Under the pieces are notes generated by a model that saw only the letters and a program-made list of their open reading frames with translations, was not told the origin of the DNA and made no database searches. A stretch of DNA of 39,294 nt from Flavobacteriaceae bacterium. Its GTDB lineage: Bacteria > Bacteroidota > Bacteroidia > Flavobacteriales > Flavobacteriaceae. Each line of letters begins with the position of its first letter. Position 1 is the first letter of the stretch. This document shows, piece by piece, positions 1 through 7,038 of this stretch. Made by a program: the position numbers and the translations under genes. Where the stretch lies: the NCBI GenBank assembly GCA_947379965.1, contig CANCPC010000011.1, positions 1 through 39,294 on the forward strand. The letters run 5' to 3'.

Positions 1-731
1 AAGTTAGAAATATTCTCAATGATAATTACACTCATTTCTATGTAAAAAAAGCAGATGCTTCCAGAGTTTACGGGTTGGAATTAGAGCATATTTTGTCTTC
101 AGATAAAATCAATTTTTTGGTCTATAAAGATACTTTAATTGAAGAACATATTATCGGAATTCCCGGAGATGTATTTATGAATACTTTATTGAAAGATTGT
201 ACTGAAACCGAAAAATCACAAATCGCCAAAGAGTTTGTAAAGTTTAATGAGCGGAGTATGATTCGTTTATTAGGTGATATGAGAGCTTATAATTATGTAA
301 TTGTTCCTAGTCATGATTTTGACCAAGTAGTTTTTAAAATTCGTCCAATCGATTTTGATCAGCAATGTTATGAAGGAAATATAAAAGTATATATGCCTCA
401 GTTTTTCAAGGAAAATTACCCTATGGTAAAATTGGTTGAAGATAAATTGCAACTCAGTTCGATAGATCAGTATAAAGAGGAAGAAAGAGCGGTTTTGGCC
501 AAAAGGATTTTATCGGCCGAAAACCGGATTAAAAAATTACTTCAAATTATAGGTAATGATACCATCGCGCCCGCAGAGCATGTTGAACAATTAAAATTAG
601 AATGGTTTCGCGTAACGAATGATTTAAACTTTAAACGTGCAAAATCAATGGGGAATGTGCTCAATGCTACTTTTGAATTTATAACAAGAAACTATAAAAA
701 TGTAAATGTCTTTAAAAATAGTTTCGAGTAA
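1..731 (+). CDS. Protein of unknown function, 5' end outside window; possible kinase-like fold
   Basis: The reading frame is open from base 3 (first full codon GTT) with no stop before TAA at 729-731, so the gene starts upstream of the window. A TTG at 75 is only an internal codon. At least 242 residues are visible. I do not recognise the family. Seen: the segment RLLGDMRAYNYVIV is followed about 15 residues later by RPIDFDQQ. That order (GD-x5-N, then IDFDQ) resembles the catalytic loop and metal-binding Asp of aminoglycoside-phosphotransferase or lipopolysaccharide-kinase-like folds. The C-terminal ~80 residues are charged and helical. The kinase idea is inference from two short motifs; the N-terminal lobe that would test it is missing. 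Confidence 0.75.
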   Translation, partial: VRNILNDNYTHFYVKKADASRVYGLELEHILSSDKINFLVYKDTLIEEHIIGIPGDVFMNTLLKDCTETEKSQIAKEFVKFNERSMIRLLGDMRAYNYVIVPSHDFDQVVFKIRPIDFDQQCYEGNIKVYMPQFFKENYPMVKLVEDKLQLSSIDQYKEEERAVLAKRILSAENRIKKLLQIIGNDTIAPAEHVEQLKLEWFRVTNDLNFKRAKSMGNVLNATFEFITRNYKNVNVFKNSFE

Positions 732-746
732 ATTTAATGACCTTTT

Positions 747-863
747 ATGTTTAAGATCTTATTTCTGAAACTGCAGCAATTCGTCTTTTGATCATTGTTT
801 GTCTTGCCAATTGTAGGCTTTTTAGTAGGAGTAGTATTAGCATCTTTATGGGGGTTTAGATGA
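747..863 (+). pseudogene. Possible small membrane protein with an in-frame TGA
   Basis: ATG at 747 opens a frame of 14 codons (MFKILFLKLQQFVF). It meets TGA at 789-791 and then continues in the same frame as a hydrophobic, glycine-rich helix (core LPIVGFLVGVVLA) to TGA at 861-863. The downstream part could instead start at TTG 795 as a 22-residue peptide. Either this is a small membrane protein gene broken by one nonsense codon, or it is chance. No homology is claimed. Confidence 0.2.
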
Positions 864-1103
864 TTAAACAGATTTATTTTTATTCTTTTCAATACGAATT
901 AATGCTTCATTAATATCCTTCAGTTCAGGAGTTAAAAATATTTTTTGACCCTTAAGATCATTCGTCAACTCTAAGCCACATACAGAACATTTATATTCTT
1001 TGAAGTGATTCGTTATATTTCGTGTTACGAGGATTTTATGTCCTATCAAAGTGCACAAAATTTTGCTGGAGAAAATTCTCTTTTTTATTTTTATTTTATC
1101 CAT
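864..1103 (-). CDS. Small conserved-type protein with a C-H-C-C putative metal site
   Basis: Encodes 79 residues from ATG at 1103. The N-terminus is lysine-rich, then come CTLIGHK (Cys, His) and, about 20 residues on, YKCSVCGLEL (CxxC). This is the spacing of a small zinc-ribbon-like knuckle, resembling short phage and Bacteroidota proteins of the DUF1660 type that read C-x-L-x-G-H then Y-x-C-x-x-C-G. The C-terminal 30 residues are a charged helix. It stands alone, convergent with the gene at the left edge and about 210 bases from the next gene, from which it is insulated by a strong terminator. The family is tentative. A function cannot be assigned. Confidence 0.6.
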   Translation of the reverse strand: MDKIKIKKRIFSSKILCTLIGHKILVTRNITNHFKEYKCSVCGLELTNDLKGQKIFLTPELKDINEALIRIEKNKNKSV

Positions 1104-1260
1104 ATCGTATTCATTATATTTGAGATTATAAACCTACTTTAAAACCGATAAAAACACAAATAAAATCGATAAAATACATATTAATTCAATAAAAATAAAT
1201 TAATACTTACAAATTTTTTTTTTCGATTGTAATTAATATCTGAATAGAAATAAAAAAAAA

Positions 1261-1286
1261 CCTCCGTTAAATCAAATTAACGGAGG
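1261..1286. terminator. Strong bidirectional intrinsic terminator
   Basis: Perfect 10-bp stem CCTCCGTTAA / TTAACGGAGG with a 6-base loop. It is flanked by nine A on the left (1252-1260) and six T on the right (1287-1292), so it works in both directions. It ends the minus-strand nucleoid-protein gene whose stop is at 1317. The other ~185 bases between 1104 and 1316 are AT-rich with no gene. Confidence 0.9.
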
Positions 1287-1316
1287 TTTTTTAGTACAAA
1301 ACAATGTATACTAAAT

Positions 1317-2375
1317 CTAGCTTTTTACTTCCTTGTTAAAATATACCAAGTAATAGTACATTTGCTTTTCTTCGTCCCAGCCTTTTTCAACAAATTTTTC
1401 AGCACTTTCAGGATTGATGAAATCCATTTTAATTTGAATTTGAGTATCTAAATTAATCACGTTTTTAATTGATTTTCTAGCGTCAGAAACTGCTGCATTG
1501 GCAATAGGAAATGATGTTACATCTTCAATGCTGTATTTTTGACCTTTATCAACCTTGTAATTTTTAAATTCGGGAAGTAAATCAGGATTGTCAAGTACTT
1601 CATTCAAGAAGTTAGATTCTTCAAACTGATCGTTTTTGGCAAAATAATTCACGCTACGATTCATAAACATCACTTCTTCTTTTTTGTCTTCAGCAGGAAA
1701 AACAACATCTTTGGCAAAACTTTGACAAAATTTTAAGTATTTTTTTGTGATGAAATTTTCGTCTTCAAAAGCATCTACCGATAGAAAGTGCTCTAACCAA
1801 TAACGGGCATCGTAACGGTTGCTGTCTACCGTTAGGATTTTATATCCTTCTTCTTTTTTAAAGTTAAAAATCAAACATCCTTTGTCTAGTTTGCTGAGGT
1901 TAATGCCTTGTTGCAATATCATTTCTAAATTAGTGTCTTTTTCTTCAAACTGTAAAAAATCAGATTGTAACTCGCTTTTAAAAATCCCTATAGCATCAAC
2001 AACATTGTTATCAATATTCACATTTGTTAAATAGGCAACATAAACTTCTCCGTTTTTTATGTGCGGATGATTAGATTGCTCAAATAAATGAGTGGTAATC
2101 TGTTTTGAAACTTCATGTAAACTACTTGGATTTTCAAATATTTGAGTTGCATATTTAAACATGTCATTGTACTCTAGATCAACTTCGTGAGCGAACTGAA
2201 AATAATTTTCTTCTTTTTCTCTAAACGGTTTAAAGAAATACTCTTTCATTAAAGGTGCTATTTCATCATTTAAATTAAAAGCTTGTTCGGATAAGAATAT
2301 TGCTTCGTTACGACTTTTGTTCCCCACTCTATGAATAGATAAAGTCTCGATGTGGGTATTGAATAGGTTAATCAT
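1317..2375 (-). CDS. Nucleoid-associated protein, NdpA/YejK family
   Basis: The 352-residue product matches the NdpA/YejK (37 kDa nucleoid-associated protein, PF04245) family in length and layout. It has an N-terminal HRVGNKSRNE segment, a central block with VAYLTNVNIDNNVVDAIGIF (the family's conserved strand), and a lysine-rich C-terminal part ending in YYYLVYFNKEV. Family members bind the bacterial nucleoid, but their precise role is unsettled, including in Bacteroidota. The gene is monocistronic: the terminator at 1261-1286 follows it, and 191 bases with two palindromic repeats separate it from the gene upstream. The start is the ATG at 2375, giving MINLFNTHIETL. Confidence 0.88.
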   Translation of the reverse strand: MINLFNTHIETLSIHRVGNKSRNEAIFLSEQAFNLNDEIAPLMKEYFFKPFREKEENYFQFAHEVDLEYNDMFKYATQIFENPSSLHEVSKQITTHLFEQSNHPHIKNGEVYVAYLTNVNIDNNVVDAIGIFKSELQSDFLQFEEKDTNLEMILQQGINLSKLDKGCLIFNFKKEEGYKILTVDSNRYDARYWLEHFLSVDAFEDENFITKKYLKFCQSFAKDVVFPAEDKKEEVMFMNRSVNYFAKNDQFEESNFLNEVLDNPDLLPEFKNYKVDKGQKYSIEDVTSFPIANAAVSDARKSIKNVINLDTQIQIKMDFINPESAEKFVEKGWDEEKQMYYYLVYFNKEVKS

Positions 2376-2389
2376 GGTTATAAAGTTTT

Positions 2390-2418
2390 CCTCTCTAAAG
2401 TCATCTCCTTAAGAGAGG
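2390..2418. repeat. CCTCTCT inverted repeat, CTCTCC-type dispersed element
   Basis: CCTCTCT (2390-2396) and AGAGAGG (2412-2418) are inverted copies around TCATCTCCTT. A further GAGAGG and TTAAGG follow to about 2434. This looks like a degenerate copy of the short CTCTCC/GGAGAG palindromes scattered in flavobacterial spacers. A second version lies at 2536-2565. Confidence 0.5.
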
Positions 2419-2535
2419 TAGACGAGAGGTTAAGGTTGTTAGTTTATGTTTTTAAATTGAATTTTTTTATCTCAAAACGAATAGAATTCAATAAAAATTT
2501 GTTTTTTTAAGGACTAATTTAATCCAGTTTTATCA

Positions 2536-2565
2536 CCCTCTCCTTTGGAGAAAGTCGGGGAGGGG
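2536..2565. repeat. CCCTCTCC...GGGGAGGGG palindromic dispersed element
   Basis: CCCTCTCC followed by TTTGGAGA and then GTCGGGGAGGGG forms an imperfect palindrome of unusually high GC in this AT-rich setting. It sits directly behind the stop of the minus-strand gene at 2567, where it could also act as a 3' hairpin. Related sequence occurs inside ccoI at 25481-25510. Confidence 0.5.
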
Positions 2566-2566
2566 A

Positions 2567-3106
2567 TTAATTCCAATTCTCCTCAAATCCGTAGTCTTCA
2601 AAACTATCGTCTCCTTCGAACATGTCCAGATCGTCTTCGTCTAAATCATCTTCAAATTCGTTGTAACTTTCCTCATCATCATCGGCGATGAAATGTTTTT
2701 CCATAGCTTCATCCGGCATTTCTCCGTGAGAGAAAATGGTTTCTGGATAGGTATTTCCTGCAACAATTTCTTCTACTGCGGCTAATTCTACTAGAAATGT
2801 CCACATATTGATGAAGTCATAAACGTAAATTATTTTCGTATTTTCTTTGTCTAAAATATCGGAAAGCAAGTAATCGCTCATCGTTTTTTGTTCACCAGGA
2901 ATATCACCAGCGTCAAACATTGGTATTTCATCTTCTTGATTCCAAGTGTCATCACAAGTATAAAATGAAGCAACTTCCATGCCGTCAAATCCAAATGAGT
3001 TGAAAATAGCATTGTGAAAATCTTCTAAAGTATCGTCGGCAAGTATTGCAATATCTCTAAAGATGTCTTCTTCGGCATCGAGAATTACTCTAAATTTATA
3101 AACCAT
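2567..3106 (-). CDS. Plasmid pRiA4b ORF-3-like protein (TnpR/IS1096-passenger family)
   Basis: Encodes 179 residues. The first ~125 fit the pRiA4b ORF-3-like fold (PF07929): VYKFRVILDAEEDIFRDI, then DTLEDFHNAIFNSFGFD, a SFYTCDD segment and DILDKENTKIIYVYDF. Residues ~140-179 are an extremely acidic tail (D/E runs, ending FEENWN). Databases often call this family an 'IS1096 passenger protein', but here it is a solitary chromosomal gene with no transposase near it, as is common in Bacteroidota. The biochemical role is unknown. A TAnnTTTG element on the minus strand (CAAAGATA at 3129-3136) sits 23 bases before the ATG and is a plausible promoter. Confidence 0.85.
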   Translation of the reverse strand: MVYKFRVILDAEEDIFRDIAILADDTLEDFHNAIFNSFGFDGMEVASFYTCDDTWNQEDEIPMFDAGDIPGEQKTMSDYLLSDILDKENTKIIYVYDFINMWTFLVELAAVEEIVAGNTYPETIFSHGEMPDEAMEKHFIADDDEESYNEFEDDLDEDDLDMFEGDDSFEDYGFEENWN

Positions 3107-3211
3107 AAGGGGTATTTTTTATTAAAAGCAAAGATAATTTTTTAATTACGAATTCCGAATTCCGAATTGCGATTTGTTGAAAAGATTTTAATTGTGTTCT
3201 AAATTCGAAAA

Positions 3212-3769
3212 TTACAAATTTAACCTTTTAATTACTTTAGCGGGATTTCCCACTGCCATATAATTATCAGGAATATTTTTTGTAACCACCGAACCAGCGC
3301 CAATAACACAACCATTCCCAATAGTTACTCCAGGACAAATGATGGCATTTCCGCCAATCCAGCAATCATCGCCAATAGTTATAGGTTTTGATATTTTATG
3401 GGTGCGACGCGTCATGGCCTCAAGCGGATGCGAGGCTGTGTACAATTGTACGCCGGGACCTATAAATACATTCGAGCCAATAGTTACTTTATTTTCGTCT
3501 AAAACCACGCAGTTTACATTGAAAAAAACATTGTCGCCACAGAAAATGTTATAACCATAATCACAAAAGAAAGGAGGTTCAATGTATAAATTCGTTCCTA
3601 CATTCGGAATTAATTCTTCGATTATTAATCTCGCGTTTTTGGTCACCCGAAATTCGGTTACATTCAAACGGTGCAGTAAGTTCTTCGCTTTACGGCGGTC
3701 TTTTTTAAGATTTTTATCACCTAGTAAATAAGGTTCACCGTCTATTATTTTTTCTTTTTCGGGTTTCAT
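3212..3769 (-). CDS. Sugar O-acetyltransferase, Maa/LacA/NodL type
   Basis: The 185-residue product has the layout of maltose/galactoside acetyltransferases. The N-terminal Mac-like segment is MKPEKEKIIDGEPYLLGD, and LLHRLN follows. A left-handed beta-helix then runs from about residue 60 to the end, with hexapeptide turns such as VTIGSN, ITIGDDCWIGGNAIICPG and CVIGAG. The catalytic His is in YTASHPLEA. It would transfer acetyl from acetyl-CoA to a sugar hydroxyl, but the substrate cannot be told from sequence. The gene stands alone on the minus strand. The spacer to the previous gene (3137-3180) contains a short run of overlapping GAATTCCGAATT units. Confidence 0.9.
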   Translation of the reverse strand: MKPEKEKIIDGEPYLLGDKNLKKDRRKAKNLLHRLNVTEFRVTKNARLIIEELIPNVGTNLYIEPPFFCDYGYNIFCGDNVFFNVNCVVLDENKVTIGSNVFIGPGVQLYTASHPLEAMTRRTHKISKPITIGDDCWIGGNAIICPGVTIGNGCVIGAGSVVTKNIPDNYMAVGNPAKVIKRLNL

Positions 3770-3848
3770 AAAAAGTCCTTTTTGTCGTAAATATAATTGA
3801 AAATTACATTTCAGTCTTCAATTTCTACAATTGAGTACTTAAAAATTT

Positions 3849-3876
3849 TTGTAGAAGCATAAGCAACATACATTTG
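3849..3876 (+). promoter_or_regulatory. Flavobacterial-type promoter for the LytS/LytTR operon
   Basis: TTG at 3849-3851, a 17-base spacer, then TACATTTG (TAnnTTTG) at 3869-3876. It is followed 17 bases later by the ATG at 3894. This matches the known Bacteroidota primary sigma consensus (TTG-N17-23-TAnnTTTG). Confidence 0.7.
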
Positions 3877-3893
3877 TATTAAATTAAAAGGAT

Positions 3894-4943
3894 ATGAAAA
3901 GAACTTGGTTAAATATAGAAACATGGAATCCAGAAATGATTCGTCAATTTATTTGGTTAATTGCTACACTATTGGTTTCCTATTGGGCATATAATTGGAT
4001 TAAATCCCTTCTCAGAAAGCAAGAAAACAAAATTAAAGTTCAAAAAATTATTGCTGGAACAGCAAACGCTAAGTTCGAAAGCTTGAAAAACCAAATCGAT
4101 CCTCATTTTTTGTTTAACAGTCTCAATGTTTTGAGTTCTTTAATCGAAGAAAATCCAGAAAATGCGCAACGATTTACGACTTCTTTATCTAAGGTTTATC
4201 GCTATGTTTTAGAACAAAAAGACAAAGAATTGGTTCCAATTGAGGAAGAATTAGCTTTCGCCAAAACCTATATGAATTTGCTGAAAATGCGTTTCGAAAA
4301 TAGTTTGACCTATGATCTTCCAGAAATTAAGGATTCGATTGCTTCGTCTCTCACAATGTCAGAAATGAAGGTTGTGCCGCTTTCGCTTCAGCTTTTATTA
4401 GAAAACGCAGTAAAACACAATGTGATTTCCGAACAACGACCGTTGCATATTCGTATTTTTATAGACGACGATTATTTGGTGATTCAAAATAATTATCAAA
4501 AAAAGGAAGTTCTTCAAGAACGTCAAGGTGTTGGTCTGGGAAATATCATCAATCGCTATGGAATTATCACCAATAGAAAAGTGTTGATAGAACAAAATGA
4601 ACAAACGTATACTGTCAAAATACCAATATTAACTAAACAAATCACCATCATGGAAAATGTAAATTACAATGAAAACAGTGCTTATTATAGCGCTAAAAGG
4701 AAAGTAGATCAGATAAAACGGTTTTATACCAGTTTGATTTCCTACTGCTTAATAATGCCAATACTGGTTTTTATTAATCTAAAATACAATAGCGGGTTTC
4801 AATGGTTTTGGTTTCCAATGTTTGGTTGGGGATTTGGATTGGTCATGAAAGCGCTACGAGTTTATGGGTATAGTTCCAACTGGGAAGAACGCAAAATTCA
4901 AGAAATATTAAATAAAGAAGAACGCAAACAAACTTGGAAATAA
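3894..4943 (+). CDS. LytS-type sensor histidine kinase with C-terminal 2TM domain
   Basis: Encodes 349 residues. One membrane helix (about 18-35) is followed by a short coiled linker. The His_kinase domain (PF06580) has the phospho-acceptor motif QIDPHFLFNSLN (His71). A degenerate ATP-binding part follows, with LQLLLENAVKHN as N-box and GVGLGNIINRYG as G-box. After about residue 250 comes a second module, YSAKRKVDQIKRFYTSL, two membrane helices, then NWEERKIQEILNK, which is the 2TM domain (PF13239). No extracellular sensor domain is visible, so the signal is probably sensed in the membrane. It is first in an operon with a free-standing 2TM protein 16 bases on and a LytTR regulator, its likely phosphorylation partner. 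Confidence 0.9.
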   Translation: MKRTWLNIETWNPEMIRQFIWLIATLLVSYWAYNWIKSLLRKQENKIKVQKIIAGTANAKFESLKNQIDPHFLFNSLNVLSSLIEENPENAQRFTTSLSKVYRYVLEQKDKELVPIEEELAFAKTYMNLLKMRFENSLTYDLPEIKDSIASSLTMSEMKVVPLSLQLLLENAVKHNVISEQRPLHIRIFIDDDYLVIQNNYQKKEVLQERQGVGLGNIINRYGIITNRKVLIEQNEQTYTVKIPILTKQITIMENVNYNENSAYYSAKRKVDQIKRFYTSLISYCLIMPILVFINLKYNSGFQWFWFPMFGWGFGLVMKALRVYGYSSNWEERKIQEILNKEERKQTWK

Positions 4944-4959
4944 TTTTATAACAATCAAA

Positions 4960-5268
4960 ATGGAAAATAACTTACAGCAAGACGAACGCTATTTCGTAGC
5001 ACAAAGAAGAGTTAAAAGTATAAGAGGTTTTTATGTTCATTTATTCTTTTATGTGGTAATCAATGCATTTATATCCGTTCAAATTTATATGTATAATGAT
5101 GGTGATTTTTGGCAATATCAAAATTTCACGACCGCATTTTTTTGGGGAATAGGATTATTGGCTCATGGAGTCGGTGTTTTTGGAAGCAGTCTAATTTTTG
5201 GAAAAGAATGGGAAGAACGCAAAATTCAGGAGTTAATGAATAAAGATAAAAACCAGAAATGGGAATAA
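4960..5268 (+). CDS. 2TM domain protein
   Basis: The 102-residue product is a single 2TM domain (PF13239). It has a charged N-terminus YFVAQRRVKSIRGFYVH, two membrane helices (about 27-48 and 62-82), and the conserved tail EWEERKIQELMNKD. It is a clear paralogue of the last 95 residues of the kinase encoded just before it; the tail match includes an identical 20-nt stretch. It starts 16 bases after the kinase stop and precedes the response regulator by 59 bases, so it is probably part of the same signalling unit. The molecular role of the 2TM domain is not known to me. Interaction with the kinase's own 2TM region is an inference. Confidence 0.88.
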   Translation: MENNLQQDERYFVAQRRVKSIRGFYVHLFFYVVINAFISVQIYMYNDGDFWQYQNFTTAFFWGIGLLAHGVGVFGSSLIFGKEWEERKIQELMNKDKNQKWE

Positions 5269-5327
5269 AAATAAGTTCATTTACCAAGTTCGGTTAACCG
5301 AATAACCAAATAAACGATTCAACATTT

Positions 5328-6083
5328 ATGACAACACTAATAATCGAAGACGAAAAACCGGCAGCAAGATTATTGCAACGCAAACTCGCAAAACTAAATA
5401 TCGAAGTCGGAGCGATGCTTCATTCGGTCGAAGAATCTATCGAGTGGTTTTCTAAAAAGGAGCATCCCGATTTGATCTTTTTAGACATTCAATTATCGGA
5501 TGGATTATCGTTTGAAATCTTCGAAAAAATCGACATAAAAAGTGCCGTAATTTTCACAACCGCATATGATGAATATGCTTTAAAAGCATTCAAATTAAAC
5601 AGCGTAGATTATCTTTTGAAACCCATTGATGAAGATGAATTAGAAGCGGCAATTTTAAAATTTAAATCTCGTTTACCCAAACAAGAAATGCTGAATTTGG
5701 ACTTTGCGGAAATCAGAAAAATGCTTTCGAATCCATTTGATAAAAATTACAAAAAACGATTCACGGTGAAAATTGGACAACATCTCAAAGTGATTTCCAC
5801 GGATGAAATTGAGTGTTTTTTTAGCGAAAACAAAGGAACTTATATTCATACTTTCGACAACAGGAATTACTTAATTGAATCGACTTTAGAAGTTTTGGAA
5901 CAAGAATTAGATTCTTCAGAATTCTACCGAATAAGCCGAAAATTCATTGTTCCGTTAAAAGCAATTAAGGAAATTGTGGTGTATTCTAATTCGAGATTAA
6001 AGGTGATTTTACCATCTTATAAAGACGAAGAAGTGGTGGTAAGCAGAGAAAAAGTATCCGATTTTAAAAACTGGATAGGATAG
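5328..6083 (+). CDS. LytTR-family response regulator
   Basis: Encodes 251 residues. The N-terminal receiver domain has the acidic pair IIEDE (7-9), the phospho-acceptor in LIFLDIQLSDG (Asp53), a Thr in IFTTAYDEYALKAF and the Lys in YLLKPID. After a linker, a LytTR DNA-binding domain runs from about 148 to 251 (KRFTVKIGQHLKVISTDEI ... FYRISRKFIVPLKAI). LytTR proteins bind direct repeats upstream of their targets; no target site was recognised here. It is last in the kinase/2TM operon. The spacer to the convergent next gene holds an 11-bp direct repeat GTGTTTAATTA (6089-6099 and 6131-6141) around an A/T palindrome, but no clear terminator. Confidence 0.93.
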   Translation: MTTLIIEDEKPAARLLQRKLAKLNIEVGAMLHSVEESIEWFSKKEHPDLIFLDIQLSDGLSFEIFEKIDIKSAVIFTTAYDEYALKAFKLNSVDYLLKPIDEDELEAAILKFKSRLPKQEMLNLDFAEIRKMLSNPFDKNYKKRFTVKIGQHLKVISTDEIECFFSENKGTYIHTFDNRNYLIESTLEVLEQELDSSEFYRISRKFIVPLKAIKEIVVYSNSRLKVILPSYKDEEVVVSREKVSDFKNWIG

Positions 6084-6177
6084 ATTTAGTGTTTAATTAT
6101 TAGTTAATATAAATATATATATTTATACTGGTGTTTAATTAGTTGCGAAATCAGTATAGATATATTCTATGGTGGTT

Positions 6178-6951
6178 TTAAGCCTTAAAAACGACTTTTC
6201 TGATTCCAATCAAAACAAATATCAGTGAAGTGAAGGCGATAAAAAACGGAACGATATATTCGATTAAATTTAGCGGTAACATAACTGCAATAATTAACAA
6301 TTGAAAACCCAATCCGTAAATAGAAACTAAGGTCATAAACCAATTTGGAAATGTTTTTACCTTGTAAGCGCTGCTGTCTAAACTGTGAATTATTTTATCG
6401 AAAACGCCATAAACAATCGTGTAAATCTTGAATAAAATATCGACTGATTTTTGGCTTTCTCCAGGCAAAGCTCGAGGGGATTTGTTTTCGAAAATTTTAC
6501 TTGTTGTATCTCCACCTACCGATTTATTTCTCAAAATCACATAGTAATAATTGTATAAAGTTCCTTGTAATTGTATCCCGAAAAAAGCTAAAATCGTCAT
6601 CCAAAAAGGCGTTTTCGATACATAACAAATCGTCATAAAAAACAAAAAATTCAGGATGATATCGAACACGCTATCTAGGTATCTTCCGGTGTAAGAAGGT
6701 GTGTTTTTCACCCTCGAAAGTTCCCCATCGGCAGCATCAATAATCGATTTTAAAATGATGAAAAAACCAGCTAAAAAGTATTGATTTATCAAAATACAAT
6801 AGATCGCAATTAGACCCGTTACGCCAAAAAGTAGCGTAACATGAATGGGTGTGAATTGGGTGTTTTTTAATTTATTGGCAAACCATTTTCCAAAGGGTCT
6901 GCCATAATCTGATAAATCTAGAAATTGATCTCGAGCGGAAAGTTTAGACAT
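6178..6951 (-). CDS. CDP-alcohol phosphatidyltransferase family membrane enzyme
   Basis: The 257-residue membrane protein has about six hydrophobic helices. It carries the full CDP-alcohol phosphotransferase signature at about residues 69-94: DxxDGxxSR-x8-G-x3-D-x3-D (DAADGELSR, YTGRYLDSVFD). The only deviation is Ser in place of the usual Ala in the AR pair. These enzymes swap CMP from a CDP-linked lipid or alcohol for a second alcohol, making phospholipids or related polar lipids. Substrate choice cannot be read from the sequence. It is followed at its 3' side by the convergent LytTR gene. It lies downstream of the haem A synthase gene on the same strand, with the CCCACGGTT hairpin between them. 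Confidence 0.88.
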   Translation of the reverse strand: MSKLSARDQFLDLSDYGRPFGKWFANKLKNTQFTPIHVTLLFGVTGLIAIYCILINQYFLAGFFIILKSIIDAADGELSRVKNTPSYTGRYLDSVFDIILNFLFFMTICYVSKTPFWMTILAFFGIQLQGTLYNYYYVILRNKSVGGDTTSKIFENKSPRALPGESQKSVDILFKIYTIVYGVFDKIIHSLDSSAYKVKTFPNWFMTLVSIYGLGFQLLIIAVMLPLNLIEYIVPFFIAFTSLIFVLIGIRKVVFKA

Positions 6952-7001
6952 TTATTATTTTGAACAAAGAAAATGCGACAATATAGTCAGGTATTTTATA
7001 G

Positions 7002-7021
7002 CCCACGGTTTCAACCGTGGG
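7002..7021. repeat. CCCACGGTT hairpin, REP-like dispersed palindrome
   Basis: CCCACGGTT (7002-7010) and AACCGTGGG (7013-7021) form a perfect 9-bp inverted repeat with a 2-base centre, in the 87-base gap between two minus-strand genes. It is GC-rich against its surroundings. It may serve as a 3' hairpin for the haem A synthase transcript. From memory, this palindrome recurs in flavobacterial genomes, but only one copy is in this window. Confidence 0.6.
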
Positions 7022-7038
7022 TTTAGTTTATAGATAAT

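Noticed and set aside
2567-3106. Insertion sequence remnant, suggested by the family name 'IS1096 passenger'
   Set aside because: No transposase, terminal inverted repeats or target duplication nearby; the family is a normal stand-alone gene in Bacteroidota.
6089-6141. 11-bp direct repeat GTGTTTAATTA as a LytTR binding site
   Set aside because: LytTR sites are direct repeats, but this pair lies downstream of the regulator in a convergent spacer with a 31-base gap and no promoter behind it.
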